Shown here in pieces: positions 1 through 12,100 of a DNA stretch of 64,000 nucleotides. Positions within the stretch are counted from its first letter, which is position 1. Every line of letters begins with the position of its first letter. Source of the DNA: Clitopilus passeckerianus (lineage: Eukaryota; Basidiomycota; Agaricomycetes; Agaricales; Entolomataceae); contig CALYLX010000158.1 in NCBI GenBank assembly GCA_944990035.1, positions 124,001 to 188,000 of the forward strand. Reading direction: 5' to 3'. Both the position numbers and the translations under genes were made by a program. Below the pieces are notes generated by a model. That model was not told the origin of the DNA, made no database searches, and was given only the letters and a program-made list of their open reading frames with translations.

Positions 1-3000
1 CACAATGTTCTCAATACGCCCAGAGAATTGACAAGAAAATATCCTGATAGGAGCTTTATCTTCAACTCCTATGCAGACCCGCCAACTGCTACGCTGCAAA
101 GGATAAAGGCCATTACTACTGGCTCATTGCCCACTTTTGTGGATATCGGAAGTAACTTCGGCGCATCTTCTATTGAAGAAGACACAATTATCAAGCAAGT
201 AAACCTTGCTGGAAAAAAGGTATGTTTTATCGTCACTTTCGCATCTAATTTGCCCGCTGACATTTGTGACCAGGCAGCTTTTATGGGAGACGATACATGG
301 ATGTCCGTGTTCCCAGACGCGTTTGTCGCGAACCTGACGTTCCCATACGATTCATTCAACGTTGAAGACTTGCACACGGTTGACAATGGTGTCACAACAC
401 ATCTCCTCCCCTTACTTCAAACCCTCAAGGGTACCGAGAAGCCTCCTTTCGACTTCATCGTCGCCCATTGTCTCGGTGTTGACCATGTTGGCCATCGTGT
501 CAGTCCTCACCACCCAAGCATGCGGTCAAAGCTCCAGCAAATGGACGAGCTTATTAGCCGTGTCGTCGACCTCTTAGACGACAGCACCCTGCTCGTCGTC
601 ATGGGTGACCACGGGATGGACAATGCAGGAGATCACGGCGGGGACGGCGTCCCCGAAACCAGCGCAGCACTTTGGTTATACTCCAAATCGCGCCCTCTCT
701 CGGCACCTAAGTTGCATGGCCACCAGAGTAGCATTGGGAAGCTACCCGAGTCTTTCCTGGAGTATACGACTTACCCGGGATCAACGGTCCCTCATCGTCG
801 CGTCCAGCAAATTGACCTAGTCCCAACGTTATCCCTCCTCCTCGGACTCCCTATCCCTTACAACAACCTCGGAACTGTTATACCAGAATTGTTCTGGCGC
901 CCTTTGGATCCTTCCGTGACCCCAGGATATGATCACCAAAAAGGAGCCGCGGCGGGTGTTCTTGACAGGATAAAGGACATCGCGAAAGGCAGCGCAAATC
1001 TTTCGACTGTTCTTGAACGAGCTTTGTCCCTGAACAGCCAGCAAATCAAAACCTACCTCGATACCTACCGTTCATCCTCTTCTGGCGGTGAACTTGACGG
1101 GTATTGGGGTTCTCTGGAACACGCCTGGAAGGCCATCCATGACCCAACTTCAGTGAAGGTCAAAAATCAGGATAACCCTACGGACGCATTGGAGAGTTTC
1201 GTCTCTTCGCATTATACGTTCAACCGAGCAGCATTGAACTCCTGTCGTGCAATCTGGGCACAGTTCAGCCAGTCGAGGATGTTGCTCGGTTTGTCAGTTA
1301 TCGCATTTGGTGCTGTTGCCGGAGCAGGCGTCATCTGGATACAACTTCGCAGTGTCGTTGCTGCAGCAGGCCAAGGCGCAGCAATTGGGGCACGACTCCA
1401 GGAGATGAAGAGTGGTGGGCTTCTTGGAGCAGTTGGGGGAGCGGTGGCTGGATTTGCTTCGCACCTCGTGATCACAGGATTACAGGGAGCTGGATTCGCC
1501 GTTGGTGGCGATTTGAACTTGCTGGACCTCAGCCTTTTCGGAGCTGCAATGGGTTCGTCCGCGATGGCTTCATTTTCTGTACTGGCCTCGTCAAACCCAT
1601 CTGTCAAGCAGGCATCCCCGAAAAAAACATCCACCTCCCTCTTAATGTCAATTCTTAAGGCCACGATGAAAATCATAAGCTTCCTCCCATACCTTACGCC
1701 ACTCATCCTCCCACTCCTCCACGCCCACTCCTTCCTCTCGAACTCCTTCACTTTCTGGGAAGATAGGATTGTTCCTTTCCTGTTTGCCACTGCAGTTTTG
1801 CCATGGGCATTGCTGACTGCTCTTCGCGCACCAAACCTGCAGCTACCTTCATCGGGTGGCCTGGGTTCGAGCAGTGACGGTCCTTCACCCATGAACACCA
1901 CCCGACGGCTAAAAGTTCGCATAGTCGGGTTCTCCCTGCTCTCCGTTGCGCTGGTTCGGGCCATGAGCTACAGCTCCGTGTGTAGGGAGGAACAGGGTGG
2001 AATGTGTACTGTTACTTTCTATGCCAGTGCCGCACCCGCAACGTCCGTTGCGGGATCGAATGCCACCACAGCATTGGCACCTGTGACATCGACTTCATCG
2101 TCCCCACCGTTGTTCGCCGTACTTCTAGCCCCGATATTATCCATCGCACTCCCCTCTACCATCATTCCGAAAGGTTTCTTGGGAGTTACTCGTTCCGGTG
2201 GAGGGATAGCAAGGTTCTTACTGCCCTTCGTTCTCGCCCCTGCATTACTCGCAGGGTCCATGGGTTGGATTGGCGAGTGGGTTGAAATTAGAAGCGGAGG
2301 AGGTGGCGAAGGTGGAGTTGGAGGTCTCCTAGAGGTCATGGTGGATGGCGGATGGGTTAGAACCTTGAGGACATGGGTGTCTTGGGGTGCCGTTGCCCTC
2401 TTCCTCGTTGGTGCAGCAGCATGGTATCTTATCCCAATCTGCTTGGAGGTCCAGAATGACGAGAGCAAGGACGCCCCGACACCAGCTGGAAAGCGCAAGC
2501 TCGACGAGGAAACCAAGACCACCCCAATCACACCGGCTAGAAAGCGAAAACTCAACATCATAGGTTTCGCCAACGCCTATGGCTCCCCGTACCTCCTCTT
2601 CTGGACGCTGTCGTTCGGGTTGGTGTACATGACTGCCCAGTTAACGGGACAAGTCATGCTTGTTCTCGCAGCAGTTGCAATGCTCGCTTATGCCGAAGCC
2701 CTGGACAGTGTCAGGGACCTCAGAGCACTCGAGCAGTCGTTTGATGACGCTGTTTTGGCTGCTGCTCTTTCTGGTCCTTCCACGGTCATTACCTCCCCCT
2801 CGCAGTCAAATCAACCCCAACCAGTTTCACCTACCCTCATTCGCCTTTCGGAGCTCACACCCCTGGCTCTCTTGGCCCTCCATGCATTCTTCACCACTGG
2901 ACATCAAGCAACGATTTCCTCTATCCAATGGAAATCGGCCTTCATTCTTACACGGACGGTCGTATATCCCTGGGCTCCACTTACAGTGGTTCTCAATTCC

Positions 3001-3444
3001 GTTGGACCTATGCTTATTGCCGGACTTGGCGTTCCACTACTCGTTTTATGGAACAAGGCCCCGGAGCTACAAACCCCTGCCATCGCACCCACGCCCGCTG
3101 GCCAGAAGCGGGACAAGGCCAGCAGCAAGCAGATCAGCCAACCCAAAGACATTTCACCAGTCGACCCCGATGCCGTTCTTGAAGCAGAATGTGCCCTCGC
3201 GGGGCTGGGCTATATGGCGTACTTCGCACTGCTTCTTCTTGGCAGCTCCCTATCTGCTGCTATCTTGAGACGACACTTGATGGTGTGGAAGGTTTTCGCC
3301 CCGAGGTTTATGTTCGGTGTGTTGGGTGTCCTGACTGCGGACGTAGCAGTGATAATTGGGGTTGGGATCGGAGCGAGGAGAGTAGTGCGGAGGCTGGCGA
3401 AATTCGTTGAACCATTGAGGAAGAGGGCGGAGACGTCAACCTAA
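1..3444 (+). CDS. GPI13: GPI ethanolamine phosphate transferase 3 (PIG-O/GPI13-like), 5' partial
   Basis: This ER membrane enzyme adds phosphoethanolamine to the third mannose of GPI anchor precursors. The reading frame is open from base 1, so the gene starts upstream of the window. About 1,129 residues are visible. The N-terminal alkaline-phosphatase-superfamily domain shows DPPT near the start, TTGSLPTFVDIGSNF, MGDDTW, HCLGVDHVGHR and the metal-site block GDHGMDNAGDHGGD. From about codon 410 the protein becomes a long multi-pass membrane region, as in the family. A 54-nt intron is inferred at 220-273 (gtatgt...cag): it has no in-frame stop, but removing it rejoins GKK to AAFMGDDTW as in homologues. 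The stop is at 3442-3444. The family assignment is strong; the exact number of TM segments was not counted. Confidence 0.93.
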   Translation, partial: HNVLNTPRELTRKYPDRSFIFNSYADPPTATLQRIKAITTGSLPTFVDIGSNFGASSIEEDTIIKQVNLAGKKVCFIVTFASNLPADICDQAAFMGDDTWMSVFPDAFVANLTFPYDSFNVEDLHTVDNGVTTHLLPLLQTLKGTEKPPFDFIVAHCLGVDHVGHRVSPHHPSMRSKLQQMDELISRVVDLLDDSTLLVVMGDHGMDNAGDHGGDGVPETSAALWLYSKSRPLSAPKLHGHQSSIGKLPESFLEYTTYPGSTVPHRRVQQIDLVPTLSLLLGLPIPYNNLGTVIPELFWRPLDPSVTPGYDHQKGAAAGVLDRIKDIAKGSANLSTVLERALSLNSQQIKTYLDTYRSSSSGGELDGYWGSLEHAWKAIHDPTSVKVKNQDNPTDALESFVSSHYTFNRAALNSCRAIWAQFSQSRMLLGLSVIAFGAVAGAGVIWIQLRSVVAAAGQGAAIGARLQEMKSGGLLGAVGGAVAGFASHLVITGLQGAGFAVGGDLNLLDLSLFGAAMGSSAMASFSVLASSNPSVKQASPKKTSTSLLMSILKATMKIISFLPYLTPLILPLLHAHSFLSNSFTFWEDRIVPFLFATAVLPWALLTALRAPNLQLPSSGGLGSSSDGPSPMNTTRRLKVRIVGFSLLSVALVRAMSYSSVCREEQGGMCTVTFYASAAPATSVAGSNATTALAPVTSTSSSPPLFAVLLAPILSIALPSTIIPKGFLGVTRSGGGIARFLLPFVLAPALLAGSMGWIGEWVEIRSGGGGEGGVGGLLEVMVDGGWVRTLRTWVSWGAVALFLVGAAAWYLIPICLEVQNDESKDAPTPAGKRKLDEETKTTPITPARKRKLNIIGFANAYGSPYLLFWTLSFGLVYMTAQLTGQVMLVLAAVAMLAYAEALDSVRDLRALEQSFDDAVLAAALSGPSTVITSPSQSNQPQPVSPTLIRLSELTPLALLALHAFFTTGHQATISSIQWKSAFILTRTVVYPWAPLTVVLNSVGPMLIAGLGVPLLVLWNKAPELQTPAIAPTPAGQKRDKASSKQISQPKDISPVDPDAVLEAECALAGLGYMAYFALLLLGSSLSAAILRRHLMVWKVFAPRFMFGVLGVLTADVAVIIGVGIGARRVVRRLAKFVEPLRKRAETST

Positions 3445-5134
3445 AAGCAATATACTCTTATAATCTTTATTTTTAGACATAATGGTGGTTGTAACAAGTC
3501 CGGGTATGGAAAATACATTCTTTCCGACCATCATTCGATTACGCAAATCTGGCCTGGGGTGGCAATATACGATACGGGTTGGCCTTGGTATTGTTCAGTG
3601 TTTCCAAACGAGGGTCTATACACCATCACCGCCTCTCTCACACCTTCTAGTCGTGCGACCGAAAGTTGCTCTCCTGGTTTGAGTATTCTACTTCCTTGTT
3701 GTCGTTCAGTTCGGTTTTCGACAAGGTAACGTCAGCACGACGGGGACTTTGATCGGCTCCCCGCTGTGGTTTGAGATGCTTATGCTGTCTTTCGGAAGGA
3801 ATAATGTGTTGGTGGGGCTGCGAGGGAGAATGATTCTCGAGAGCCGAAGAGCAAGTGCGACAAATGAAAGGGCTGGGTTGCAGAGGCAAAGTCTTGGTGT
3901 TTCTTCAACTGGGAGAACCACGTGGCCCGTCGTTCCTTGGTGGCGACCCTCGATATTGCCATACCCACATCACTATCAAAGGCGGGGCAGATGCTGTAGG
4001 TGTCTGAAGTACCCTTTCTGAGTGTAATTATCCACTCCAAAACAGCCTTAAGTCTCGGAGTCGCAGGCGTGACAAAGAGAGGAAAAAGAGTCACTTAGTA
4101 CTGAGTACTGAAGGCTAGAGGGCTTTTCCGAATCTTCCAATATCGAAAGCTGGATCCAATAGGCCTCTTTCTCGCGGCCAAAGCCCTTCAAGTGATAGAG
4201 ACCGCTTAGGTGATCTGCCTGCCCTCAGCTTGAACTCAAGCTTGCGGCTGAGGTAAGCGTTGTTTCTACTCAGTACGATGGCGCTACGAAACCTGTACGA
4301 AACTGTCCTTCGAGCTCAGCATACGGTATGTGGCCTACACCCTGCCTACACCGATGCTTGAGCAGGATAACTCGCCCACCGTCGGCCTTCGGTGAAGTTC
4401 CCGTATCTTGGGGAGAGGGTTGCGCAACAATAATCAAGACTGAATCGGGTGATCCTTTGTGGCAAAACCTCAACATATTGATCGAACTCATCAGGGTAGT
4501 CACGATCTTCAAATGCAAAGCCGACCAAGAGGGCCAAAGAGCAATCATTTTTTTGGCGCTATATTTACGAGCCTATACATATGATATCTGCTGAACTCTT
4601 TACCATTTGGCCACGCCTACGGTTCATTATCCGAATTCTTTCGAACAAGCCAGTAATACTGTATTTTGGAGGGGATATGCTGGGCTATAGGCCAAGGCTT
4701 GGAACAGGGCTATGACGTGGGCTGTGGGCGCTGAAGCAAATGCAATTTTCCAAATGCAAGGCTAGCATTTCAAATGACAGCTTCATCCCGCACCCATGTT
4801 CCTGAGATCAACGAAGACTCTATCCCTTTGCCTTTATGTCTTTGTTGCCGTCTGCAGCCGTCTGCTTCGTGACTAGGTGGCATCACTCCTTAGAGCAGCG
4901 AAGATTATGTTCCTTGTCAAAACAAAAACCTTCAAACCTCTGAACTCGGCGAATGACTCGGGCTCACATGTGCCTCCCGGGCGGAATGAAGAAGTTTTGG
5001 TGATGGGGACAGGGACATACCGACCAGCCTCTTGCTGACCGTCACCGGTGGAGAACGAGGAGGCGAAGAAGAATACGCGACTTGGCTTCATCGAATCGAG
5101 TCCTTTTCCGTCTCCCGAACCTTTTCATCCAAAA
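3445..5134. other. Intergenic, no gene recognised
   Basis: Only short overlapping ORFs occur here, without recognisable protein features. The last ~260 bases (about 4880-5134) resemble the region upstream of the secreted-protein gene at 6879: both carry a GACTCGGGC block, a TTTTGGTGATGGGG block and a GAGGCGAAGAAGAATACGCGA-like block in the same order. They probably represent a duplicated promoter. Confidence 0.6.
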
Positions 5135-5344
5135 ATGCCTTCTTTCCGCTCTATCCTCACCTTCGCTGCTGCCGCTCTCGTTGGCTTGGCTGCTGCTGCA
5201 CCTACCACTAGCAATCCTGATGTTAACATTGCAGCCCGTCAGGCGGGGCCGAGAGATGTCCAGGTTGACATCGACGTTGCCCTTATCAAGGTTAACGTCG
5301 CCCTCCTCGCTTCCGTCAAGCTCGACGCTCTCGTAAACCTCTAA
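5135..5344 (+). CDS. Shortened small secreted protein, paralogue of the gene at 6879
   Basis: This is a 69-residue single-exon ORF. It opens with MPSFRSILTFAAAALVGLAA, a clear signal peptide with likely cleavage after AAAAP, and ends with KVNVALLASVKLDALVNL. Both ends match the 210-residue neighbour at 6879-7665 (MPSFRSIFTFAAAALVGFAA at the start, SAKLNALVNL at the end). The Cys-bearing N-terminal part of the mature region and the whole alternating Val/Ile-Asp/Lys middle are missing. It therefore looks like an internally deleted tandem copy that kept its frame, signal peptide and upstream region. It may be expressed as a mini-protein or may be a relic. The function of the family is not recognised. 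Confidence 0.6.
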   Translation: MPSFRSILTFAAAALVGLAAAAPTTSNPDVNIAARQAGPRDVQVDIDVALIKVNVALLASVKLDALVNL

Positions 5345-6878
5345 GATATGGCACACTTCGGGAGTTGGGGACCTTAGACTGGATTAGAGTTCATTTGAAT
5401 TATACCCGCAACCTGTTTACACGTAGCTTCTTGACTAATGAATGATACGAGCTCATCCAACTTGTGCTCGAATCTTTTCACGGTCTTTGTCATTGCTGAG
5501 ATGTTGGGTAAAGTGGCCTATATCCTTTCTTGGTTCATCTTTTGCTCTCCTAGATCACAGCTTTCATTTCTGACTTATTATAATATTGTACGACGGTCTC
5601 TCTGGAGACAATGGGGAGCTTTTTGTCTGGTCGTGCTGGTACAAAACGTTGAGTGTTGATTCAGGTATAGTTTGGCTCTTTGAACCTCATAGATGTGTCT
5701 ACATAAAGTGTCTTTGATCAACAATGCAGGGCTAGTAACTACCTTTCGATGCACCAGACTAAAGCACAATACTCAGGAACTGCAGAGTGTCATGTCAACG
5801 ATCCCATTAACTACCGAAATGTTGACCCCCACCCAATTCAGAACCATCTGGACGGTTTTATTGTGAGATCCGGCAGTCCCGACGTTTTGCGACGTTTGTC
5901 GAGGGCCGAACTGGCAATTAAGTAGCCCAGTTAAAGAATATATATCATTATAAACATCGTTTTCGGGTGTAAAAGAAGTTTTTATATTTCAACCAGTCAA
6001 CTACCTACCTATCCACTACAATGCCGAAGCACTACCTAACCACTCGTTGCGGAGAGGTTGGCGCCTTCGAGCATGAACTGAGAACTCGCCTGTCCGGGTG
6101 GTGTTTGATGTGTTCATCGGATCTTCGATCCGGAGAAGTTCATTTCATTTGCGCATCCAGCGCGTCGGCAACCTCTCCTTGTCGTGCGATGAATATTATA
6201 GTCAAATTCAAAGTCGGCGGGTAGTCAAACATTGTCAACTGCGCTCTCGGGCAGAACGGCGACTGTTTTCGGCCAGATATACATGTACAAACTGGTAGAT
6301 ATTTGTTCGCGATCTTCATCACTGAAGCTAGCCTTACCACACGACCTGGTTTTCTTTCGAAACGGCCAGGATCTCGACAGAAGCAGGCTGCAGAGTCTGG
6401 CTATCTACAGGACTCGGAACAGGGCTTGTAACAATGCCAGCTGTCCCGCTTGGAGGAGAAGTCTTCTGGGCTTGGGTCTGTATAGCTAGCCCTGAGCTAG
6501 CTTGGTTTCTCGTCCAAGTTCCCGAGGTGAACAAATGCGTTGCCCAGGCTGGTTTTAGTCTCGGACAAAAGAGTCAGATGGGACTTCTTTTATCTGGTAT
6601 CTGTGCCCTGCCAGTGCTTGGAATCATTTTCACCGTCATTGAGGCTGTAAAAGAGCTATCGAGTGACTCGGGCGCGCATTCGCCTCCAAAGCTAAACGAA
6701 GAAATTTTTGGTGATGGGGCTAGGGACCATCCTCTCGTTATCCTCGCCAATGTGGTCTGCGGTGGGCAGGAGGAGGCGAGGAAGAATACGCGAAAGGATA
6801 TTTAAGAAAGGTCGGATACCTCAACCAACTCTATCGACCCAAGTCGTTTTCTGCCTTCACACCTCATCTTCACCAAAA
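5345..6878. other. Intergenic with duplicated promoter-like region
   Basis: No convincing gene is seen. A TATA-like tract (TATATATCATTATAAA, about 5939-5955) precedes an ATG at 6021 with a short 67-codon ORF that has no recognisable features. The stretch 6655-6790 is the counterpart of the block upstream of 5135. A TATTTAAGAAAG element lies near 6797, roughly 80 bases before the ATG at 6879, and is a plausible core promoter. Confidence 0.45.
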
Positions 6879-7665
6879 ATGCCTTCTTTCCGCTCCATAT
6901 TCACTTTTGCCGCTGCTGCCCTTGTTGGCTTCGCCGCTGCCGCACCTGCTACCAACAACCACGATCTTACCATCAGTCTCCGCGAGACTGAAGCTGCAGT
7001 CGTTTCCGTAGACCGCCGCTGCGACGGTGGATGCAAGTCCGTTCCCGATGTTTTCGTCGACCTGAAGGTCGATATTGATGCCCTTGTTGGCAAGTGCAGT
7101 AAGTTCAAGCATTGGTTTTCTCGTTACTGAACCTTGCCTAATCTTCATTTTTAAGATGCCATCCAGCCCGTTAACGGTGCTATCAACGTCGATGCCTACG
7201 TTGAGATCTTGGCTGAGGTCAAGGCCAAAATTGACGTCGCTGTTGTTGCCGTCAAGGCATTCGTTGGTGTCAAGGCCGATGTTCTCCTTCTCCAGAACGG
7301 CAAGCTCATCACCATCAACGTTTGCGCCAAGGTTATCATCGAAGCTATTCTTGTGAGTATTCTGAAGCAGTAACGATGGCCTCATACTCATCTTGCTCTA
7401 GTCTATCTGTGCTCTCCTCAAGATTGTCCTTGCTGTCTGCGTTAACGTCGACGTTGTTCTCAAGCTCGTCGCCGCGATTAGGTATGAAGAACGCTAACAT
7501 TCCATATTCATTACTTATGCCTCCTGCAGTGTCTCCCTCGTTGCACTTTTGAACGGCGTCTTCGTCTGCCTTGGCCCTCTCTTGAAGGTCGCTGTTGTTG
7601 CCCTTATCAAGGTCAACGTTCTCCTTCTCGTCTCCGCCAAGCTCAATGCTCTCGTCAACCTCTAA
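6879..7665 (+). CDS. Small secreted protein, four exons, unknown function
   Basis: The proposed exons are 6879-7098, 7156-7352, 7402-7481 and 7530-7665. They are joined through GT-AG introns of 57, 49 and 48 nt and give 210 residues. The start is MPSFRSIFTFAAAALVGFAA, a signal peptide followed by an Ala-rich cleavage region. The mature part has a short CDGGC motif and a long stretch alternating hydrophobic residues with Asp, Lys and Asn (INVDAYVEILAEVKAKIDV), with few Cys. This suggests a repetitive beta-rich or amphipathic extracellular protein. It ends SAKLNALVNL. Frame continuity across all three junctions and similarity to the truncated copy at 5135 support the model. I do not recognise a named family; a secreted effector-like or surface protein is an inference from the signal peptide only. 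Confidence 0.72.
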
Positions 7666-9162
7666 AATGTTGAATCTTTCGGGATTTGGGGATATAGATT
7701 GGATTAGATTTCATTTAGATTTATACCCACGACTTGTTCACGATATAGAGTCACGAGTCGAATAATGAACTGTGTTCTCATTGAATTGGTTGCGTGGATC
7801 TGAAGGATGTCTGCGCGAATTTTAGTGGTTAGTTTGTACAACTCCCGAGATATCTCGCTCCGAGGACAACAAGCGTTAGTGCCAATGATTTACTAATGGT
7901 GGTTCTGATTCCACATTTATTTGAGCTCAGCAAATTACCGTGGGTGTTCTCGGCAGAAAAGAATTGCAACTGCTATCAAAATAACTATGCACAAAAGTCG
8001 ACAATCAAAGTTCTGAAAGTATAGCAGTCGCCTTGCTTGCCTGCCAGTGACGTACGTCTCCAGGCCCAGGGATCACTTATACCGTAGCATTCATTTAATA
8101 CCTGCTCTAAGGACCAGGATACGGTATCTGGTGTGCTTTTCGTACAATTTTCTGTCTTAGTATCGATTACACTTGGCCAGGGAAATATATATAAGGGTCC
8201 GATCGTAATGGTTCTCGTACTTCTGAGCCTAAACATTCATATACCTCTTCGTTTCTACGCAATTTGCGACTTTTGTGCGTCTTCTTGTGCTTCGAGTTAT
8301 GACATGACAATGGGCGCTTTGCAGATTCAAGTGAATTGCAAGTGAAAGGCTCCACCGCCGAGTGGGAATCTGATCCTGTTGGTGATTACCCACATTCGGT
8401 GATGCGGCGCCTTCGACAGTGCAGTAGCAACATGATTCGCTCACGAAGCCCATCGGGTTCATTGTTACCTCGCTTGGCCACTGCGCCGCACCACCTGACC
8501 ATTGTCGGGCAATGTGAAAGCAGGAGAATCTGAATGGAAATGCGTTTGTGCTGATCATGGCAACCATCCGGGGTCGTTGATAGTAATGTCAACAAAACCT
8601 CTTTTCCTTCTCTTACCACCACCACCATCGCTATCATCCACGTTCCTTGTACTGTATATATCCTCCTCTCCTTTCCTTGTACCACCCTCTTTTGAACTCA
8701 ATCCCATCTTCCTCATTTCATCCACGCGCTCGCTGTCAGGCGCGATTAGCTTCCATTGACGGCATCAATAATTAAGGTTAGGGTTTCCATATGAAGGTAA
8801 GTAAATTGATCCGGACTGCCCAATTTGGGGATTGGTTCAAGTTCAGGAACAAACATGGAATGTTTGGTCAAAAAGTCAGCGCGTCTGTCGAGTTTTCGGT
8901 GTCTTCTGCCTTCTACACCCAGTAAAGGCAACTACACGAGGCTGCCTGCCCGTTACGCCGTCATCATCGAACACGAGGCGTAGATTCCTGAACGGTTCAA
9001 CTGCCTAAGGCTCCTTAGTCTGTTCGTGTAGGACATTTCAAGAGGCTTGCCCTCTTCCTCCACGCAGGGAAAACTCAGAAAACCCATATCAACCTCGCGA
9101 CGCGCGCTATTGTTCTTTTATTTTCTTGTTCTTATATTTAAATCCTCATATTTCTACTCGAA
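7666..9162. other. Intergenic, no gene recognised
   Basis: Nothing coding is convincing. There is a TATA-like ATATATATAAGGG near 8187 without a credible downstream gene. A pyrimidine-rich tract (about 8595-8750, CCTCTTTTCCTTCTCTTACC and similar) could belong to the promoter of the gene starting at 9163. Confidence 0.5.
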
Positions 9163-12100
9163 ATGCCTTTTTATTCGCCACTCATGTCGAGACACCACCG
9201 ACTGCAGTCTTCAACTTCATCGTCGGGGGATCCACAACCACGGTCGTCGCCAGAGGATGCTCGGGCAACTTCAGCAGGCGACGAAAGCCCAACAAGACCT
9301 TCTTCAGAAGGTTACCCTTCATGGCTACCACGGAGACCTCAACCACCCCAACCACCGTCGACTCTGCATTCCACTGCTGGCATCCTGGATGCTGCCAACG
9401 AACAACCGGAACAGGACCCGTCCTCGTCAACGCGACCACCATTTTTTGGTGGGCGTAAACCCACACCACGGTCAATACGTATCGTCCAACTTCAAGAATC
9501 CTACGCTAACGAGGAGAAGAGACGAGAAGCTACCGACCAGACGAGGGTGGACAACACCAACGCTAATGCTGGACCCAGAGTCTGGTCTAGAGCGTCAGGC
9601 GCTGGATTCTCGCCTGCTGCACTTGCTGGTCAGCGACCGAAACCAAAGTTTCGAACTAGAGGATTGCATCTGGAACTTCTACGGAGCCCATCTATGTGGA
9701 CGAAGATTTATTTTTACCTATGGCCTATAATTGTGTTTGCGCATATCCCGCTGCAGACGTTTTTCGACTTTAATGCTGCATTTGTATTATTTCAGTATGT
9801 CTCAGCCTTCTGTCGTGGGTTTGTAAATGCTAATGCTTTTGTTGCAGAGTATCAAAGTATCCCAACCCACTACCAAACGGTGCACCAGGTTCAGGGCGCA
9901 ACTGGTCGCTAGGCACAGCTGCCTATGTTGCCTGCTGGGGCGCCTGGCTATTCGCCGTCGTATTGGTGTATGAGATTGTGTACAGTTTCATTCGAAGATG
10001 GCGTCTCAGTAAGCATCCCGTCCTTCGTCGCAACCTCCCATTTTTCTAACCTACCTGTCTTATAGAACGCCCTTCAATACTTCCAGTCTACCTCTCTTCC
10101 CCCGCATACAAGCTCGCAGCCATGCGTTCTTACGACCACTTCTGCTTCCTCCTGCACACGCGCATCTCCGCATTCTTCCCGGCCTCCGGCGGCTCCATGC
10201 GAGACGGCATTGCAGAGACCTGCTGGTGGTACTCGCAAAATGTGCCAACCGTTGCCCTCCTGCTCCCTCGTGCTGGCCTATGCTTAGCGTTGCTCTTCTC
10301 CTTCTCAACACCGCAAGCAAACTCCGGATTCTTCGCGAATTCGGCCTACCAGCTGCGGGATGGCACGTTCTTCCGGGATAATGGGGCTCTTACGAGTTAC
10401 GCTCGTGGTGTCCTCATTGCCAATGCCGTTTGGACCGGGTGGAGGATTCTCGTTCTTATGCTCAGTTGGTTAGTTATCCTTGTCTAGAGTCGATTATATG
10501 CGCATATACTCACCCGTTTCCTCTGTTTCTCTAGGCTTGGACTCTGGGTTCTCTCGGAACAAGCCTTCGGCGGCCTCTGTGGTCCTCGGTTTAGGTGGGA
10601 AGAAGAAGAAGCTGAGAAGAGACGTTCCTACTACCGTCAATCCTTCCACCGACGCACAGTATCCGGCGTCTCTGACTCCTCGGTCGACAGCCAAGAAGAG
10701 ATCCCATGGAGTTGGAGAGAATGCACACGGGAACGCATACAAGATGCCTTTGAGTTCTGTATGACCAACAGGAACTCGGCGTTGAGGTGGTCCAGACAGA
10801 AGGAGCCCTCCAAAGACAGCGAGCAGCCCGAGTTCACGGATATCGACGCTAATCGTATCCTCGCTGCTGTCGGCTTCCCGGCTGCACCACCACCCGCTCG
10901 TCGGGGTGTTCTTTCCGGCGAGTTGTTCTCGACGCCTAGTCCGGAGGATGATCAACTACCTGTGGATTTGGGGGATGTTATACCGAAGGTAGTGAAGAAG
11001 AATTCGAAGGAGAGGGAGGTGGTGGCTGGGACGAGCTTGTTGCCGTATCCGTTCAAGGGCCCGAATGCGCAGGTGGCGAGTACGGATAGGGTGCCGTTCC
11101 CTGAGAGTCCGTCGCCTCCTGGGAGAAGGAGTGCGGGTGCTGCGACTGTGACTAGCAAGAGCACGACTACGACGAGCTCGGCGACTAAAAGCTCGAGTAG
11201 TGAGAGTGAGAGCACCGGGTCGCGAAGTGGGAGTGGGAGTAAAAGTGGAAGTGGAAGCGGTTCCGGCAGTGGAAGTAAGAGTGGCAGCGGGAGCACGGAG
11301 GATGATAGTGAAGAGGAGGGAGACGAAGAAGAGGAGGAGGAAGAGGAAGAAGAAAGCTCATCCCAAGCTGGCCGACGTACCTCAGGATCCATGTCCTCTC
11401 TAGGACATCCTATCTCCTCCCGCTACCCCTTCGGATTCCGTCACCCAGGTCACTACCGTGGCGGCTCTCAATCCAGCTCCGGTCCCTCACATATCATCCC
11501 CTCGTCGTACAACAGCTCTGGCCATCGTCACGGCCACAGGAAATCGCAGTTCAGCCAGGGAACCCAGAACACCCGCTCGACCGGGACGCATAACAGGGAA
11601 AGCTCAGACTCTCACTCGCCTAGGAGCTTGACCACTAGTGGAGCTTCGCAAGTCAGCGCGAGCGAGTTTGGTGTTATTCCTATGCCGCCGAGACATCCAC
11701 ATGCGGATCAAGGAAGAGGACGACAGAGAGCTGGAACTGTTCCGTCGGTGTCGTCTCTTGACTCTAACGGTGGTGCGGCTATTGCGTTCCCCACTACGTC
11801 TGGGAGACCAAGGGCGTATACTAAAGGCTCATACGGTTCAAAACCTGGATCGGAGGAAGGAGATGATTTGGTCTCATACCCTCCGGATGTGCATTCCGTG
11901 CACTCTCTGGACAGTCATGCGGAGAGCCAGGGAGAGGAGGCAGAGAGGGAGGATAGAGTTGGGTTGTTGAGCTCGAGTCCGCGACACTCGTTGAGGAACC
12001 GACCCAGCTTTACGGGATCAGCGGGTTATCGATCTGGCTCTGGCTCAAACTCGCGCTCGAACTCGCATTCGTCATCGTCGAGGTCCAGACATAATTCCCT

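Noticed and set aside
1212..1964. 250-codon minus-strand ORF inside the GPI13-like gene
   Set aside because: It is antisense to a conserved membrane domain, has low-complexity Arg/Ser/Ala composition and no family features.
6434..6805. 123-codon ORF upstream of the secreted-protein gene
   Set aside because: Its 3' half overlaps the duplicated promoter block shared with the region before 5135, where no matching ORF exists.
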